Assembly: GCA_903825285.1 (NCBI GenBank) | Contig: CAIJZY010000053.1 | Location: 42,198 to 106,197 of the forward strand | From: an uncultured Opitutia bacterium | Lineage (GTDB): Bacteria; Verrucomicrobiota; Verrucomicrobiia; Opitutales; Opitutaceae | Reading direction: 5' to 3' | Length of the DNA: 64,000 nt | Part shown: in pieces, positions 37,227 through 49,336 of the stretch | Layout: every line of letters starts with the position of its first letter | Position numbering within the stretch: the stretch's first letter is position 1 | Notes under the pieces: generated by a model | The model's database searches: none | Seen by the model: the letters and a program-made list of their open reading frames with translations, nothing else | What the model was told of the DNA's origin: nothing | Program-made: the position numbers and the translations under genes

Positions 37227-37886
37227 TCAGATCACGACGGGCGACGGCACGCGGAGCGTGGCGATGCGGGCCATGATGCGCTCGCTGGCAATCTGGTAGC
37301 GCTCCTTGCCGGCCGTGGGCACGTCGTAGTCGGCGGGCGCGATCGGGGTGCCGAAGACGATCGAGACCGGGATGCCGAGGTGCAGCCCGCGGCTTTTCCC
37401 GTACGCCTCAAACGAGCCGAAGATCCGCGCGGGGATGACGGGCACCTGGGCCCGGCAGCAGATGAGGCCGACGCCCGCCTTGGGCGCCTGCAGCGCACCG
37501 GTGGGCGAGCGCGTGCCCTCGGGGAAGAGGATGAGCCCGCGGTCGTCCTTGAGCGCCTTGAGCACGCGCTTGATGGCGCTGACGTCCTGGCCGCCGTCGC
37601 GGTCCACCGGGATGGTGCCGACGGTGTCGAGCCACCACGAGGCGAAGCCGGGTTTCCAGAGGGTCTTGCGGGCGAAATAGGAGATCTGGCGCTGCACCTG
37701 GCAGCCGATCAGCGGCGGGTCGAGGAAGCTCGCGTGGTTGGCGGCGATCAGGAACGAGCCCTCGCGCGGCAGGTTCTCCAGGCCGACCACCTCGCCGCGG
37801 AAAAACATGTCGTAGATCACCAGCGCGAGATAGTGGAAGAAGCCGTAGAGCGGCTGCATCATGGCCTGGCGGTAGATTCGGCTCAT
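37227..37886 (-). CDS. plsC: 1-acyl-sn-glycerol-3-phosphate acyltransferase
   Basis: Second acylation step of phospholipid synthesis, at the inner membrane, 219 aa. The catalytic H-x4-D motif is in ANHASFLDPP and the substrate motif is FPEGTRSPTG. An N-terminal hydrophobic helix (YGFFHYLALVIYDMFF) is present. I chose the ATG at 37886, which overlaps the cmk stop as ATGA, so it is translationally coupled. Confidence 0.92.
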   Translation of the reverse strand: MSRIYRQAMMQPLYGFFHYLALVIYDMFFRGEVVGLENLPREGSFLIAANHASFLDPPLIGCQVQRQISYFARKTLWKPGFASWWLDTVGTIPVDRDGGQDVSAIKRVLKALKDDRGLILFPEGTRSPTGALQAPKAGVGLICCRAQVPVIPARIFGSFEAYGKSRGLHLGIPVSIVFGTPIAPADYDVPTAGKERYQIASERIMARIATLRVPSPVVI

Positions 37887-38554
37887 GCGGGGGCGAGCTG
37901 GGCGGCGACCGCGGCGGCCATCTGCTCGACGACCTGGTCGAGCGAGACATGGGTGGTGTCGATGGACACGGCGCCGGACGGGCAGGTGAGGGGCGAGGTC
38001 TTGCGCGAGGAGTCGATGCGGTCGCGCTCGCGGATCTGGTCGTGCAGGCCCTGGCCCGCGCGGCGCCGCTCGCGCTCGCCCGCCTCGGCGTGCAGGAAGA
38101 ACCGGCAGTCGGCGTCGGGGAAGATGGCCGAGCCGATGTCCCGGCCCTCCATCACCAGCCCGCGGAAGCCGTGCGCGCGCCCGAAGTCCGCCAGCCCGCG
38201 CTGGTAGGACACCAGCGCCGCGCGCAGGTCGGGGATGGCGGCGTAGTGGGAGACATGGTCGTTGACCTCGCGGCTGCGGATCTCGTCGCCGGCCACGCGG
38301 CCGTCGATCTCCATCTCCGCCGAGCGGCCCGTGAGCCGCGTGCCGAACCGGAGTTCCGCCAGCGTCTGCCGCACGGCGGGCAGGTCGCCCGCCCCCACGC
38401 CGCGGCGCAGCATCTCCGCCGTGATGGCGCGGTAGAAGGAGCCGGTGTCCACGTGCAGCAGGTGGAAGCGCTCGCTCAGCGTCCGCGACGAGGACGACTT
38501 GCCCGAGGCGGCGCCACCGTCGATCGCGACAATGAGGAAGGGGGGAGTGGCCAT
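37883..38554 (-). CDS. cmk: Cytidylate kinase
   Basis: Phosphorylates CMP and dCMP, 223 aa. The P-loop is IDGGAASGKSSSSRTL (about 10-25); DTGSFYRAITAEM, EGRDIGSAIFPDADCRFFL and RDRIDSSRKTSPL are the family blocks. The ATG at 38554 shares one base with the aroA stop (TGATG). The gene order aroA-cmk is common; here plsC follows instead of rpsA. Confidence 0.96.
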   Translation of the reverse strand: MATPPFLIVAIDGGAASGKSSSSRTLSERFHLLHVDTGSFYRAITAEMLRRGVGAGDLPAVRQTLAELRFGTRLTGRSAEMEIDGRVAGDEIRSREVNDHVSHYAAIPDLRAALVSYQRGLADFGRAHGFRGLVMEGRDIGSAIFPDADCRFFLHAEAGERERRRAGQGLHDQIRERDRIDSSRKTSPLTCPSGAVSIDTTHVSLDQVVEQMAAAVAAQLAPA

Positions 38555-39846
38555 CAGATGCCCAAGGAGTTCCGCCGCACCGTCTCCAGCAATCCAAAAA
38601 ATCCGGGAAACGTCTTCGCGCAGCACGCAGGGTCCTGGATCGACAGCCACGGCCGGCCGTCGCGGTGCAGGTCGTGGCAGCCCAGGATGCCGAAGCTCAT
38701 CGCGAAGCGGTGGTCGTGGTACGTCGTGATGACCTGCCCGGCCTTCAGCGGCCGCGGGTGGATCTCCAGCGCGTCCTCCGTCTCGACCACGTGCTGCCCG
38801 AGCCGCTGCAGCTCGCGCGCCATGCCCGCCACGCGGTCGGTTTCCTGCCGGCGGGTGTGCGCGATCCCGGTGATGCGCGTCGGGCCGGCCAGTAGCGGCG
38901 CGATCGCCGCCAGCGTGAGAAAGGTGTCCGAAATCTCGTGGAAGTCCTCCGTGAGCAGCACACCCGCGGCCCGCGCCTTCACGCGCGCGAGCACGTCGAC
39001 GAACGCCGAGTCGCCCTGCAGACCGGCGCCGGGCGGGCGCAGGCCCGGCAGCGCCAGCGCGCCGCCGACCACCAGCGGCAGGGCCTGGAAGTAGCTCGCG
39101 GCCGTGGCGTCGGGCTCGACGGCATAGGCGCAGGGCGGGCGGTAGCTGCCGGGCGCGAGGCTGAACCGCGCGGTATCGGCCGGCGGCACGGCGGCGAGGC
39201 CGAACTCCGCCATCAGCCGCAGCGTCATATCCACAAAGGTCCGGCGCACGCCGCCGACGAGATTCACCGTCACGGGCGCCGCCGCGAGCGGGGCGACCAT
39301 CAGCAGCGCGGAGAGCAGCTGGCTGCTGGCGCTGGCGTCGAGGCGGACCTCGCCGCCGCGCAGGCCGCGGGCGCGGATCTCGAGCGGAAAAAAGCCCTCC
39401 GCGCCGGTGCAGCGGATGTCGGCGCCGAGCTGGCGCAGCGCCTCGATCAGCCCCTGCATGGGGCGCTGCCGCATCTGCGGCACGCCGTCGATGCGGTAGG
39501 TGCCGCGGGGCGCGGCGGCGCAGAGCGCGGTGAGGAACCGCGCGGCGGTGCCGGCGAGTCCGACGAAGAGGCTGGCCTCGCCGCCGGGGAAGGCCGCGGC
39601 CTGGCCGGAGACGCGCAGCGTGAGCGCGGCCTCGTCGGCCGCGACCGTGAAGCCCAGCTGGCGCAGCGCCTCGGCCATCAGGCGCGTGTCGTCGCTGGAC
39701 AGCGCACCGTTCAGCGTGACCGGCTCGTTGCCGAGCGCGGCCAGGAGCAGCGCGCGGTTGGTCAGGCTCTTGGACCCGGGCAGCGTCGCCGCGCCGCGCA
39801 CGGGGCGCGTGAAGGGCGGGATCGGCAGCGGGTCGGGCAGGGCCAT
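38554..39846 (-). CDS. aroA: 3-phosphoshikimate 1-carboxyvinyltransferase (EPSP synthase)
   Basis: Sixth step of the shikimate pathway, 430 aa. PGSKSLTNRALLLAAL (about 23-38) is the phosphoshikimate-binding segment; GLAGTAARFLTAL and DASASSQLLSALLM are further conserved blocks. The C-terminal ITGIAHTRRQETDRVAGMARELQ and DHRFAMSFGILG complete the active site. It is upstream of and overlapping cmk; tyrA lies further upstream in the same direction. Confidence 0.96.
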   Translation of the reverse strand: MALPDPLPIPPFTRPVRGAATLPGSKSLTNRALLLAALGNEPVTLNGALSSDDTRLMAEALRQLGFTVAADEAALTLRVSGQAAAFPGGEASLFVGLAGTAARFLTALCAAAPRGTYRIDGVPQMRQRPMQGLIEALRQLGADIRCTGAEGFFPLEIRARGLRGGEVRLDASASSQLLSALLMVAPLAAAPVTVNLVGGVRRTFVDMTLRLMAEFGLAAVPPADTARFSLAPGSYRPPCAYAVEPDATAASYFQALPLVVGGALALPGLRPPGAGLQGDSAFVDVLARVKARAAGVLLTEDFHEISDTFLTLAAIAPLLAGPTRITGIAHTRRQETDRVAGMARELQRLGQHVVETEDALEIHPRPLKAGQVITTYHDHRFAMSFGILGCHDLHRDGRPWLSIQDPACCAKTFPGFFGLLETVRRNSLGI

Positions 39847-39998
39847 GGGAGCCAGCAGCGTCGGAAAAAGTTCTGCCGGCCGCCAGTATCTTTTATTGCC
39901 TGCGCAGATCGCAGATCGAAGTTCGCAGTTCGACCTGGCGAGCAGGGAGGCTGTGCCGACCGGGAAGACGCCACCTCCGGGCTGCGATCTCCGAATTA

Positions 39999-40045
39999 CC
40001 AGTTTCGACCGCGGTGCGGCCGCGCCGCGCTACGGTCGAAACTGG
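39999..40045 (-). terminator. Inverted repeat at the 3' end of tyrA
   Basis: A perfect 13-bp stem: 39999-40011 (CCAGTTTCGACCG) with 40033-40045. The second arm encodes the last residues of tyrA just before its stop. The loop is GC-rich. A ~100-bp stretch of related fragments continues to 39896 before aroA. There is no T tract, so it may be an RNA-stability element. Confidence 0.55.
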
Positions 40046-40878
40046 TCGCGGTAGGACTTGCCGCGCTCGAGGCGGGCGGCGACCTCGGGCCAGTCGCGGT
40101 TGGCCAGCGCGGCGTGCAGGCCCTGGAGCTCGTCCTGGTACTGGCGCAGCGCGCGCAGGAGCTCGTCGCGGTTCTGCTCGAGGATCACGCGCCACAGCTG
40201 CGGGTCGCTGCCGGCGATCCGGGTGGTGTCCCGCAGGCCGCCGCCGGCGTGGTTGCGCCAGGCCGGGTCCTTGCGGGCGAGGAAGGCGCAGAGGGAGGAC
40301 GCCAGCACCTGCGGCAGGTGGCTGATGTGGGCCACGATCTCGTCGTGCTGGTCGGGCGTGACGGTGACGGGCTCGCCGCCGAGGTCGTGCCAGAAGCGGG
40401 CGACGGCGACCACGGCGGGCTCGTGCGAGTCGGCGAGCGGGGTGACGAAGCAGGTGCGGCGCACGAACAGCTCGGCGGTGGAGTGCTCCCAGCCGGTCTT
40501 CTCGGACCCGGCCATGGGGTGGGAGCCGATGAAATGCGCGCGTTCGCCCAGCGCGGCGTGGCCGAGGCGGGCGATCTCGCCCTTCACGCTTCCGACATCG
40601 GTGACGATCGCACCCGGCTCGAGGTGCGGGGCGATCTGCCGGACGAGCGGCACAATGCGGTCCACCGGGGCGGCGACGACGACCAGCTGCGCGCCGCGGA
40701 CGGCCGCCTCGGGCGTGTCCGCCACGGCGTCGCACCACGGCTGGCCCTGCAGCTTCAGCCGCACTTCCGGCCGCCGGGCCCAGAGCGTGATCCGATTGGC
40801 CACGCCGTGCGTGCGGGCCGCGCGCGCGACCGACCCGCCGAGCAGGCCGGGGGCGAGGATGGCGATGGTGAGGGACAT
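40030..40878 (-). CDS. tyrA: Prephenate/arogenate dehydrogenase
   Basis: Tyrosine biosynthesis, 282 aa. The N-terminal Rossmann motif is LAPGLLGGSVARAA (Gly-x-Leu-Gly-Gly). TDVGSVKGEI, HFIGSHPMAGSEKTG and the helical C-terminal domain with HISHLPQVLASSL are the family blocks. No ACT regulatory domain is fused. The ATG at 40878 is preferred over an upstream one without conserved sequence. It precedes aroA with a 183-bp gap. Confidence 0.94.
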   Translation of the reverse strand: MSLTIAILAPGLLGGSVARAARTHGVANRITLWARRPEVRLKLQGQPWCDAVADTPEAAVRGAQLVVVAAPVDRIVPLVRQIAPHLEPGAIVTDVGSVKGEIARLGHAALGERAHFIGSHPMAGSEKTGWEHSTAELFVRRTCFVTPLADSHEPAVVAVARFWHDLGGEPVTVTPDQHDEIVAHISHLPQVLASSLCAFLARKDPAWRNHAGGGLRDTTRIAGSDPQLWRVILEQNRDELLRALRQYQDELQGLHAALANRDWPEVAARLERGKSYRDQFRP

Positions 40879-40948
40879 GGGACGACCAGCGCTAAGGGCG
40901 AACGCTGCGGGCCGGGCCGTCAATTACGGAGTGTGGGCCCGATCCTTT

Positions 40949-41106
40949 TTCACCACGAAGGGCACGAAGCACACGAAGGCCAGGCTTGGCTTCGCGGCCT
41001 CCGCGTTCTTGGCGGTGAACCGGTTCGTCTTCCAATCCGTTTCACCGCCAAGGCCGCGAAGCGCGCGAAGGTTCAGGCTTCGTGTGCTTCGTGCCCTTCG
41101 TGGTGA
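40949..41106. repeat. Nested inverted repeat, family B
   Basis: The outer arms are TTCACCACGAAGGGCACGAA with further CACGAAG units and their complement. The inner arms are TTGGCGGTGAA and TTCACCGCCAA with GCGGCC flanks. It lies between the EVE gene and tyrA, both on the minus strand. Plus-strand frames give HEGHEGK-like peptides, a translation artefact of the unit. Confidence 0.8.
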
Positions 41107-41113
41107 AAAAAGT

Positions 41114-41524
41114 CTACCGACCCAGCGCGATAATTTTTTCAAACTCCGCCTTCGTGAGCGGCATGACGGACAGGCGGCTTTGGCGGAGGAGCGCGATCTT
41201 GGCGAAGGCAGGCTCGGCCTTGATGGCGGCCAGCGGGACGGGCTGGGGCAGGGCGGCGACGGCCTTCAGCTCCACGGCGACCCAGCCGGGCGCGTCGGCG
41301 GTGGTGTCCGGAAAGGCCGGCTTCGTCACCTCGGCCTGCCCGACCACGGCCTTGGTGGTGACGCTCTCGTAGAACAGCACGCGGTCGCCGCGGCGCATGG
41401 CGTTGAGGTGAATGCGGGCCTGGTAATTGCGGACGCCGGTCCAGGCCGTGCGGCCGTCGCGGACCAGGTTTGTCCACGCGTAGGCCTCGGGCTCTGATTT
41501 CACCATCCAGTATTGGGTTGTCAT
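41114..41524 (-). CDS. EVE domain protein
   Basis: 136 aa, the full length of a single EVE domain. YWMVKSEPEAYAWTNLVRDG and TAWTGVRNYQARIHLNAMRRGDRVLFYES are the typical N-terminal blocks. EVE domains belong to the PUA-like fold and in eukaryotic relatives read modified bases. The bacterial housekeeping version has no agreed role. No partner gene is adjacent. Confidence 0.9.
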   Translation of the reverse strand: MTTQYWMVKSEPEAYAWTNLVRDGRTAWTGVRNYQARIHLNAMRRGDRVLFYESVTTKAVVGQAEVTKPAFPDTTADAPGWVAVELKAVAALPQPVPLAAIKAEPAFAKIALLRQSRLSVMPLTKAEFEKIIALGR

Positions 41525-41556
41525 GCGGAAGCGGGTTTGGTGCGCTAGGCACTGAA

Positions 41557-41673
41557 ATGGACGAGGATACCCCTGAAAAGGCTAAAGCGGAACGCACGAT
41601 CCGCGTCCTCTTCGTCCTGATCGCGATCGGGACCTTCCTGCCGCTCGCCTTGTTCACCCTTTTCCGCAACTAA
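41557..41673 (+). CDS. 38-aa single-span membrane protein
   Basis: A short acidic/basic N-terminus (MDEDTPEKAKAERTIR) followed by one hydrophobic span (VLFVLIAIGTFLPLALFTLF). It lies 13 bp before the PIN-TRAM gene and 32 bp from the divergent EVE start. I do not recognise a family. Tight spacing to a membrane-anchored PIN protein suggests co-expression. Confidence 0.5.
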   Translation: MDEDTPEKAKAERTIRVLFVLIAIGTFLPLALFTLFRN

Positions 41674-41686
41674 TCCCCCCGGCTCC

Positions 41687-42691
41687 ATGAACAAGACGCT
41701 CCTGGCGATCCGCGCCGTCTTCTTTGTGCTCAGCGGGGCCTGCGGCTGGCTCGTGTGCTACGCGATCGAGGAGTGGGACTCCCACCGCCGGCTCGCGATG
41801 ATCATCGGCCTCCTGCTCGGGGCGCTGGTCATCCTCGTGGACGTCCTGCTCAAGGGCTTTTCGCTGCGCGGCCTCTCCGCCATCACCTTCGGCCTCGGGA
41901 TGGGCACGCTCATCGCCTACTTCATCGGCAACTCGCCCCTCTTCCGCTTCGGCGAGCCCCAGATCATCTACCTGTCCCAGCTGGGCCTCTTCATCGTCAC
42001 GACCTACCTCTGCACCGTCATCGCCCTGCGCGGGAAGGACGAGTTCAACCTCGTGATCCCCTATGTGCGGTTCGTGCCGCACGACGTGGACGTGCCGCTG
42101 GTGGTGGTGGACACGAGCGTGCTGATCGACGGCCGCATCGCGCGCGTGTGCGAGTCCGGCTTCCTCAGCGCGGCGCTGATCATCCCGCGCTTCGTGCTCA
42201 ACGAGCTGCAGGCCGTGGCCGACTCCTCCGACCCGCACAAGCAGGCCCGCGGCCGGCGCGGCCTGGAGGTGCTGAACGAGCTGCGGCGGATCAAGCGCGT
42301 GGACATCCGCATTGCCGAGAGCGAGGTGGCGAAGCAGGAGGACGTCGAGGCGAAGCTCGTTTTCCTGGCGCAGTCGATGCGCGCGAAGCTGCTCACCACC
42401 GACTACAATCTGGCCAAGATGGCCGAGTTCCAGGGCGTGTCCTGGCTCAACCTCAACGAGCTGGCGCGCTCGCTGCGTCCGGAGTTCATGCTCGGCGAGA
42501 CGATCGAGGTCGAGCTGGTGAAGCCTGGCAAGGACGAGGGCCAGGCGGTGGGCTTTTTGGAGGATGGGTCGATGGTGGTGGTCAACTCCTCGCGGGCCTT
42601 CATCGGCCGCCGGGTGAGCGCCGAGATTGTCAGCGTGCTGCCGACCGGCGGCGGCAAGATGATCTTCGCCAAGTTGTTGAACGCCTCCTGA
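41687..42691 (+). CDS. Membrane-anchored PIN-TRAM domain protein
   Basis: 334 aa, similar in layout to YacL-type proteins. Four N-terminal membrane spans (for example AVFFVLSGACGWLVCYAI and LGLFIVTTYLCTVIAL) are followed by a PIN nuclease domain, with acidic residues in VVVDTSVLIDGRI and in LTTDYNLAKMAE. A C-terminal TRAM RNA-binding domain follows (IEVELVKPGKDEGQAVGFL). It is probably an RNase or RNA-binding protein at the membrane; its target is unknown. Confidence 0.9.
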   Translation: MNKTLLAIRAVFFVLSGACGWLVCYAIEEWDSHRRLAMIIGLLLGALVILVDVLLKGFSLRGLSAITFGLGMGTLIAYFIGNSPLFRFGEPQIIYLSQLGLFIVTTYLCTVIALRGKDEFNLVIPYVRFVPHDVDVPLVVVDTSVLIDGRIARVCESGFLSAALIIPRFVLNELQAVADSSDPHKQARGRRGLEVLNELRRIKRVDIRIAESEVAKQEDVEAKLVFLAQSMRAKLLTTDYNLAKMAEFQGVSWLNLNELARSLRPEFMLGETIEVELVKPGKDEGQAVGFLEDGSMVVVNSSRAFIGRRVSAEIVSVLPTGGGKMIFAKLLNAS

Positions 42692-42797
42692 CGCGCGCCG
42701 GCCGCGGCGCCGGGCTGTGAGTGACGGGTTTTATCGCCGCGTCGAAAATTGGTGTTTACTCGCGACGGGCGAATGCCCAAAACCTCCCCTCCCTAGC

Positions 42798-42873
42798 GGG
42801 GCAGTAGCTCAGTTGATAGAGCGCGTCGTTCGCAACGACGAGGTCGTCGGTTTGATCCCGATCTGCTCCACCA
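42798..42873 (+). tRNA. tRNA-Ala(CGC)
   Basis: 76 nt with CCA encoded. The acceptor GGGGCAG pairs with CTGCTCC and includes the G3-U70 pair that identifies alanine tRNAs. The anticodon loop TTCGCAA lies between CGTCG and CGACG, with anticodon CGC at 42831-42833. The T loop is TTTGATC, slightly unusual. Confidence 0.96.
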
Positions 42874-42975
42874 GTCTCCGCTGCCGCGAGAGCGGCCAGG
42901 AGACTGCCGCGCCGTAGCCCGCGTGCAGCGGGCGAAGGCGGGCCGCGACTCACGACGGGGCTACGACTCGGCAAG
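42873..42975. repeat. Hairpin and inverted repeat between tRNA-Ala and the convergent dehydrogenase
   Basis: AGTCTCC (42873-42879) pairs with GGAGACT (42899-42905) around CCGC/GCGG, probably the tRNA terminator. It is followed by CGTAGCCC and GGGCTACG arms (about 42915-42967). The rest of the gap to 43032 shows nothing I recognise. Confidence 0.6.
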
Positions 42976-43032
42976 CCAGACTTGATTCCAGCGACGGCCT
43001 CGAGGCCCTGAAGCGCAATTGCGTCCGCCCAC

Positions 43033-44094
43033 TCAACCCAGCGACGCCATGTCGATCACGAAGCGGTATTTCACGTCGCTCTTCAGCATGCGCTCGTAGG
43101 CGGTGTTGATCTCATCCATGCGGATCAGCTCGATGTCGCAGGTGATGTTGTGCTGGCCGCAGAAATCCAGCATCTCCTGCGTCTCGGGCAGCCCGCCGAT
43201 CAGCGAGCCGGAGAAGGAGCGGCGGCGGAAGATCAGCGGGAACGCCGCCACGGGGAGGGGCTTCTCGGGCGCGCCGACCAGCACGAGGTTGCCGTCGTGC
43301 TTGAGGAGGTTGAGGTAGGCGTTGATGTCGTGCGTCGCGGACACCGCATCCAGGATGAAGTCGAAGGTTCCCGCCTGCGCGGCCATCTGGGCCTCATTGG
43401 TGGACACAACCACCTCGTGGGCGCCAAGGCGCTTGCCGTCGGCCACCTTGCCGGGCGAGGTGGTGAAGAGCACGACCTGGGCGCCGAAGGCCTTGGCAAA
43501 CTTGACGCCCATGTGGCCGAGGCCGCCGAGCCCGACGATGCCGACCTTCTGCCCCGGACCGACCTTCCAGTGGCGCAGCGGCGAATACGTCGTAATGCCC
43601 GCGCAGAGCAGGGGCGCCGCCGCCGCGAGGTTGAGGTTCGCCGGCATGCGGAGCACGAAGTCCTCCGTCACGACGATGCTCTGGGAATAGCCGCCGAGCG
43701 TCGGGGTGCCGAGATGCTGGTCGGTGCTGCCGTAGGTCATCACCATGTTGGCGCAGAACTGCTCCAGGCCCGAGCGGCAGTCCGGACAGGTGCGGCAGGA
43801 GTCGACCAGGCAGCCCACGCCGACGGTGTCGCCGACCTTGAACTTCTTCACGCCGCTGCCGACGGCCGTCACGCGGCCCACGATCTCATGGCCGGGCACC
43901 GCGGGATACTGCGTGAAGTGCCACTCGTTGCGCGCGTAGTGCAGGTCGGAATGGCAGACGCCGCAGTACTGGATCTGAATCTGAACGTCGCTGGGAGTCG
44001 GCGAGCGGCGCTCGATCACGGTCGCGCCGAGCGGCGCGGTGGCGCCCGTGGTCGCGTAGGCCTTGGTGGAATAACAAATGGGCTTTTTGGACAT
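43033..44094 (-). CDS. Zinc-dependent NAD(P) alcohol dehydrogenase
   Basis: Medium-chain dehydrogenase of the cinnamyl alcohol dehydrogenase/YahK type, 353 aa. The catalytic zinc site is CGVCHSDLHYARNEW and GHE. The structural zinc site is the four cysteines in SCRTCPDCRSGLEQFC. The nucleotide fold is VGLGGLGHMGVKFAKAFG. It probably reduces aldehydes with NADPH. It lies 50 bp after the aldo/keto reductase gene on the same strand, so the two likely form a small stress or aldehyde-reducing operon. Confidence 0.92.
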   Translation of the reverse strand: MSKKPICYSTKAYATTGATAPLGATVIERRSPTPSDVQIQIQYCGVCHSDLHYARNEWHFTQYPAVPGHEIVGRVTAVGSGVKKFKVGDTVGVGCLVDSCRTCPDCRSGLEQFCANMVMTYGSTDQHLGTPTLGGYSQSIVVTEDFVLRMPANLNLAAAAPLLCAGITTYSPLRHWKVGPGQKVGIVGLGGLGHMGVKFAKAFGAQVVLFTTSPGKVADGKRLGAHEVVVSTNEAQMAAQAGTFDFILDAVSATHDINAYLNLLKHDGNLVLVGAPEKPLPVAAFPLIFRRRSFSGSLIGGLPETQEMLDFCGQHNITCDIELIRMDEINTAYERMLKSDVKYRFVIDMASLG

Positions 44095-44144
44095 GATGGG
44101 AGATGGATTTGGAATAGAAGGTGGGTGCGGGTGTGGTCCGCGTC

Positions 44145-47283
<3,139 letters not shown>

Positions 47284-47438
47284 GGCGCCAGAAGTAAAGT
47301 CCCGCCATGCTGCCGGCGCAAGTGCGCGGGTCGCCGGCCGTTTCCGGCCGTGAATATTTAGGCGATCGGTCTTCGACTCCGGCGGCCGGTTGTGAAATAC
47401 CGTCCTGCCGCGATCCCGCGGTTCTCCCCCCGCATGTC

Positions 47439-48419
47439 ATGAATGGACGTGAGCGCCTGCAGGCCGTCTTCCACGGCCTGATCCCCGACAAGGTCCCGCA
47501 CTTCGAGCTGGGCTTCCAGCTGGAGCAGGAGGCGTTTCACACGCGCTGGCCGAGCCAGGCCGACCTGGATGCGGCCACGCCGGCGGAGCGCGAGCGGCTG
47601 CTGCACCGCGCCCTGGACATCCACGAGCAGATCATCGCCACCTACGATTGGGCCGCCGTCAATCTCGGCACCAGCATCGGCGGCTATCTCGAGGGCCAGG
47701 TGATCCCGCTGGGCCGCCGGCGCTTCGGCGACCGCGTGATGATCTACGGCTACAACGGCCAGGGCACATTCTGGATGCTCCCGGGCGACCAGATGATGGA
47801 GTTCGCCGTGATGCTGTATGAGCGCCCGGCGGAGCTGCACGCCGAGGCGCGCCGGAAATGCGCCGCCTCGATCGAGCTGGCGAAGCGGCAGGTGGACCAG
47901 GGCCTCGATTTCATCTGCATCAACAGCGACTATGGCTACAACCGCGGGCCGTTCATCAGCCCAAAGATGTTCGCCGAGTTCGTCACGCCGTACCTCACGG
48001 AAATCGTCGCCGGCATCCACGCCCTCGGGGTGAAGGCGATCCTGCACTCCGACGGCGACCTGCGCCTCCTCCTGCCGCAGCTGGTCTCGACCGGTCTGGA
48101 CGGCTACCAGTCCATCGACCCGCAGGGCTCCATGGACATCGCGGAGGTGAAGCGGACCTACGGCGAGCGGCTGGTCCTGATGGGCAACGTGCAGACGTCG
48201 CTGATGCAGGAGGTCGATGACGCCCAGATCCGCGCCTCGGTCCGGTACGCCCTGCAGCATGGCAAGCCGGGCGGGCGCTTCATCTTCTCCACGTCCAACT
48301 GCCTCTTCGAAGGCATGCCGCTGGAGAGCTATCACATCATGTTGGACGAATACAACCGGCTGGCGTGGTATGATCAGACGCCTGATTCGGTTCATGCCCC
48401 CAGCCTCACCGCGCCGTGA
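47439..48419 (+). CDS. Uroporphyrinogen decarboxylase-like protein
   Basis: 326 aa, UroD/MtaA-type TIM barrel. MNGRERLQAVFHGLIPDKVPHFE is the typical family N-terminus; ICINSDYGYNRGPFISPKMF, KAILHSDGDLRLLLPQL and VLMGNVQTSLM follow. This subgroup in polysaccharide degraders is not the heme enzyme; it may be a methyltransferase-like or unknown enzyme. The ATG at 47439 is chosen over a longer frame. The stop overlaps the next GTG start (GTGA). Confidence 0.82.
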   Translation: MNGRERLQAVFHGLIPDKVPHFELGFQLEQEAFHTRWPSQADLDAATPAERERLLHRALDIHEQIIATYDWAAVNLGTSIGGYLEGQVIPLGRRRFGDRVMIYGYNGQGTFWMLPGDQMMEFAVMLYERPAELHAEARRKCAASIELAKRQVDQGLDFICINSDYGYNRGPFISPKMFAEFVTPYLTEIVAGIHALGVKAILHSDGDLRLLLPQLVSTGLDGYQSIDPQGSMDIAEVKRTYGERLVLMGNVQTSLMQEVDDAQIRASVRYALQHGKPGGRFIFSTSNCLFEGMPLESYHIMLDEYNRLAWYDQTPDSVHAPSLTAP

Positions 48420-48922
48420 AAAGTTTCCGCCTCCTGAAGGCTCTCCTCCTGCTGGCCGCCCTGGTGCTGCTGCCGCGCCCGGCCCCGGCCATGGTCTACG
48501 GCGATTCCCACATCTTCAGCCGCGCCGAGATGCTCGAGCACGGGATCGAGATCACCGCGCAGGATGAGTCCGGTCCCGTGCGCGGGCTGGCCGTGACGGT
48601 CTCCGCCGCCCGCACCGGCGGTCCGCCGCGGTTCGAGTCCTTCGCCTGCGTGATCCTGGCCCCGGGCTTCGACGCGAAGGCCGCGATCGCCGACGCCCGG
48701 CAGCGCGGGTTCGTGGTGAGCAAGAAATGGGGCAAGGAAGAGCGCAGCGAGAAGTCCCGCGATCTCGTCGCGACCTTTCACGTGGGCGATACGGAGGTCG
48801 TCCGTGGCTACCTGCTCGTGCGCCTGAACCTGCCCGCGCGGAACGGCGTGCCGGTGTTCGGGACGTATTACTTCCTCCTGCGCGACCTGCGGCCGCCGAC
48901 GCCTCCGCCGGCGGGCAAGTAG
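48416..48922 (+). CDS. Small secreted protein, function unknown
   Basis: 168 aa from the GTG at 48416, overlapping the UroD-like stop by 4 bp. A clear signal peptide (LLKALLLLAALVLLPRPAPA) is followed by a mixed alpha/beta domain with one Cys. I see no known motif. Coupling to the upstream gene suggests co-expression, but the cellular compartments differ. Confidence 0.65.
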   Translation: MKSFRLLKALLLLAALVLLPRPAPAMVYGDSHIFSRAEMLEHGIEITAQDESGPVRGLAVTVSAARTGGPPRFESFACVILAPGFDAKAAIADARQRGFVVSKKWGKEERSEKSRDLVATFHVGDTEVVRGYLLVRLNLPARNGVPVFGTYYFLLRDLRPPTPPPAGK

Positions 48923-48951
48923 GCGCAAACTCGACCGGCCCGATTTTTCCC

Positions 48952-49302
48952 ATGCTCCTCAAGCCCCTGACTCCGTCCCCCGCCAAGGTCACCGACTGCC
49001 ACGCCGGCAAGGGCGTGCTTTGGTGCCAGGAACTGCTGGGCGACTACGCCAAGACCGCCGGCGGCATCAAGTTCATCCACGACAACCGGCTCGAGCCGGG
49101 CGCCTCCATTGGCGAGCACCGGCATGACCAGGACGAGGAACTCTACGTGATCCTCTCCGGCCGCGGCACGATGCGGATCGACGGGACCGAGCAGCCGGTC
49201 GGGCCGGGCGACATGTGCCTCACGCGCGTGGGCCACAGCCACGACCTCGTCAACCGCGGCGGCGAGCCCATGCATTTCCTCGTGATCTGCGCGAACCCGT
49301 GA
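48952..49302 (+). CDS. Cupin-domain protein
   Basis: 116 aa, a single cupin barrel. Motif 1 is PGASIGEHRHDQDEELYVILSG, with two His and a Glu as metal ligands. Motif 2 is PGDMCLTRVGHSHDLVNRG with the third His. Probably a metal-binding sugar isomerase or small-molecule-binding protein; the substrate is unknown. ATG at 48952, 29 bp after the secreted-protein gene. Confidence 0.88.
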   Translation: MLLKPLTPSPAKVTDCHAGKGVLWCQELLGDYAKTAGGIKFIHDNRLEPGASIGEHRHDQDEELYVILSGRGTMRIDGTEQPVGPGDMCLTRVGHSHDLVNRGGEPMHFLVICANP

Positions 49303-49336
49303 GTTTCCGCCGGTGCGGCCGCAGCCCTTCTCGACC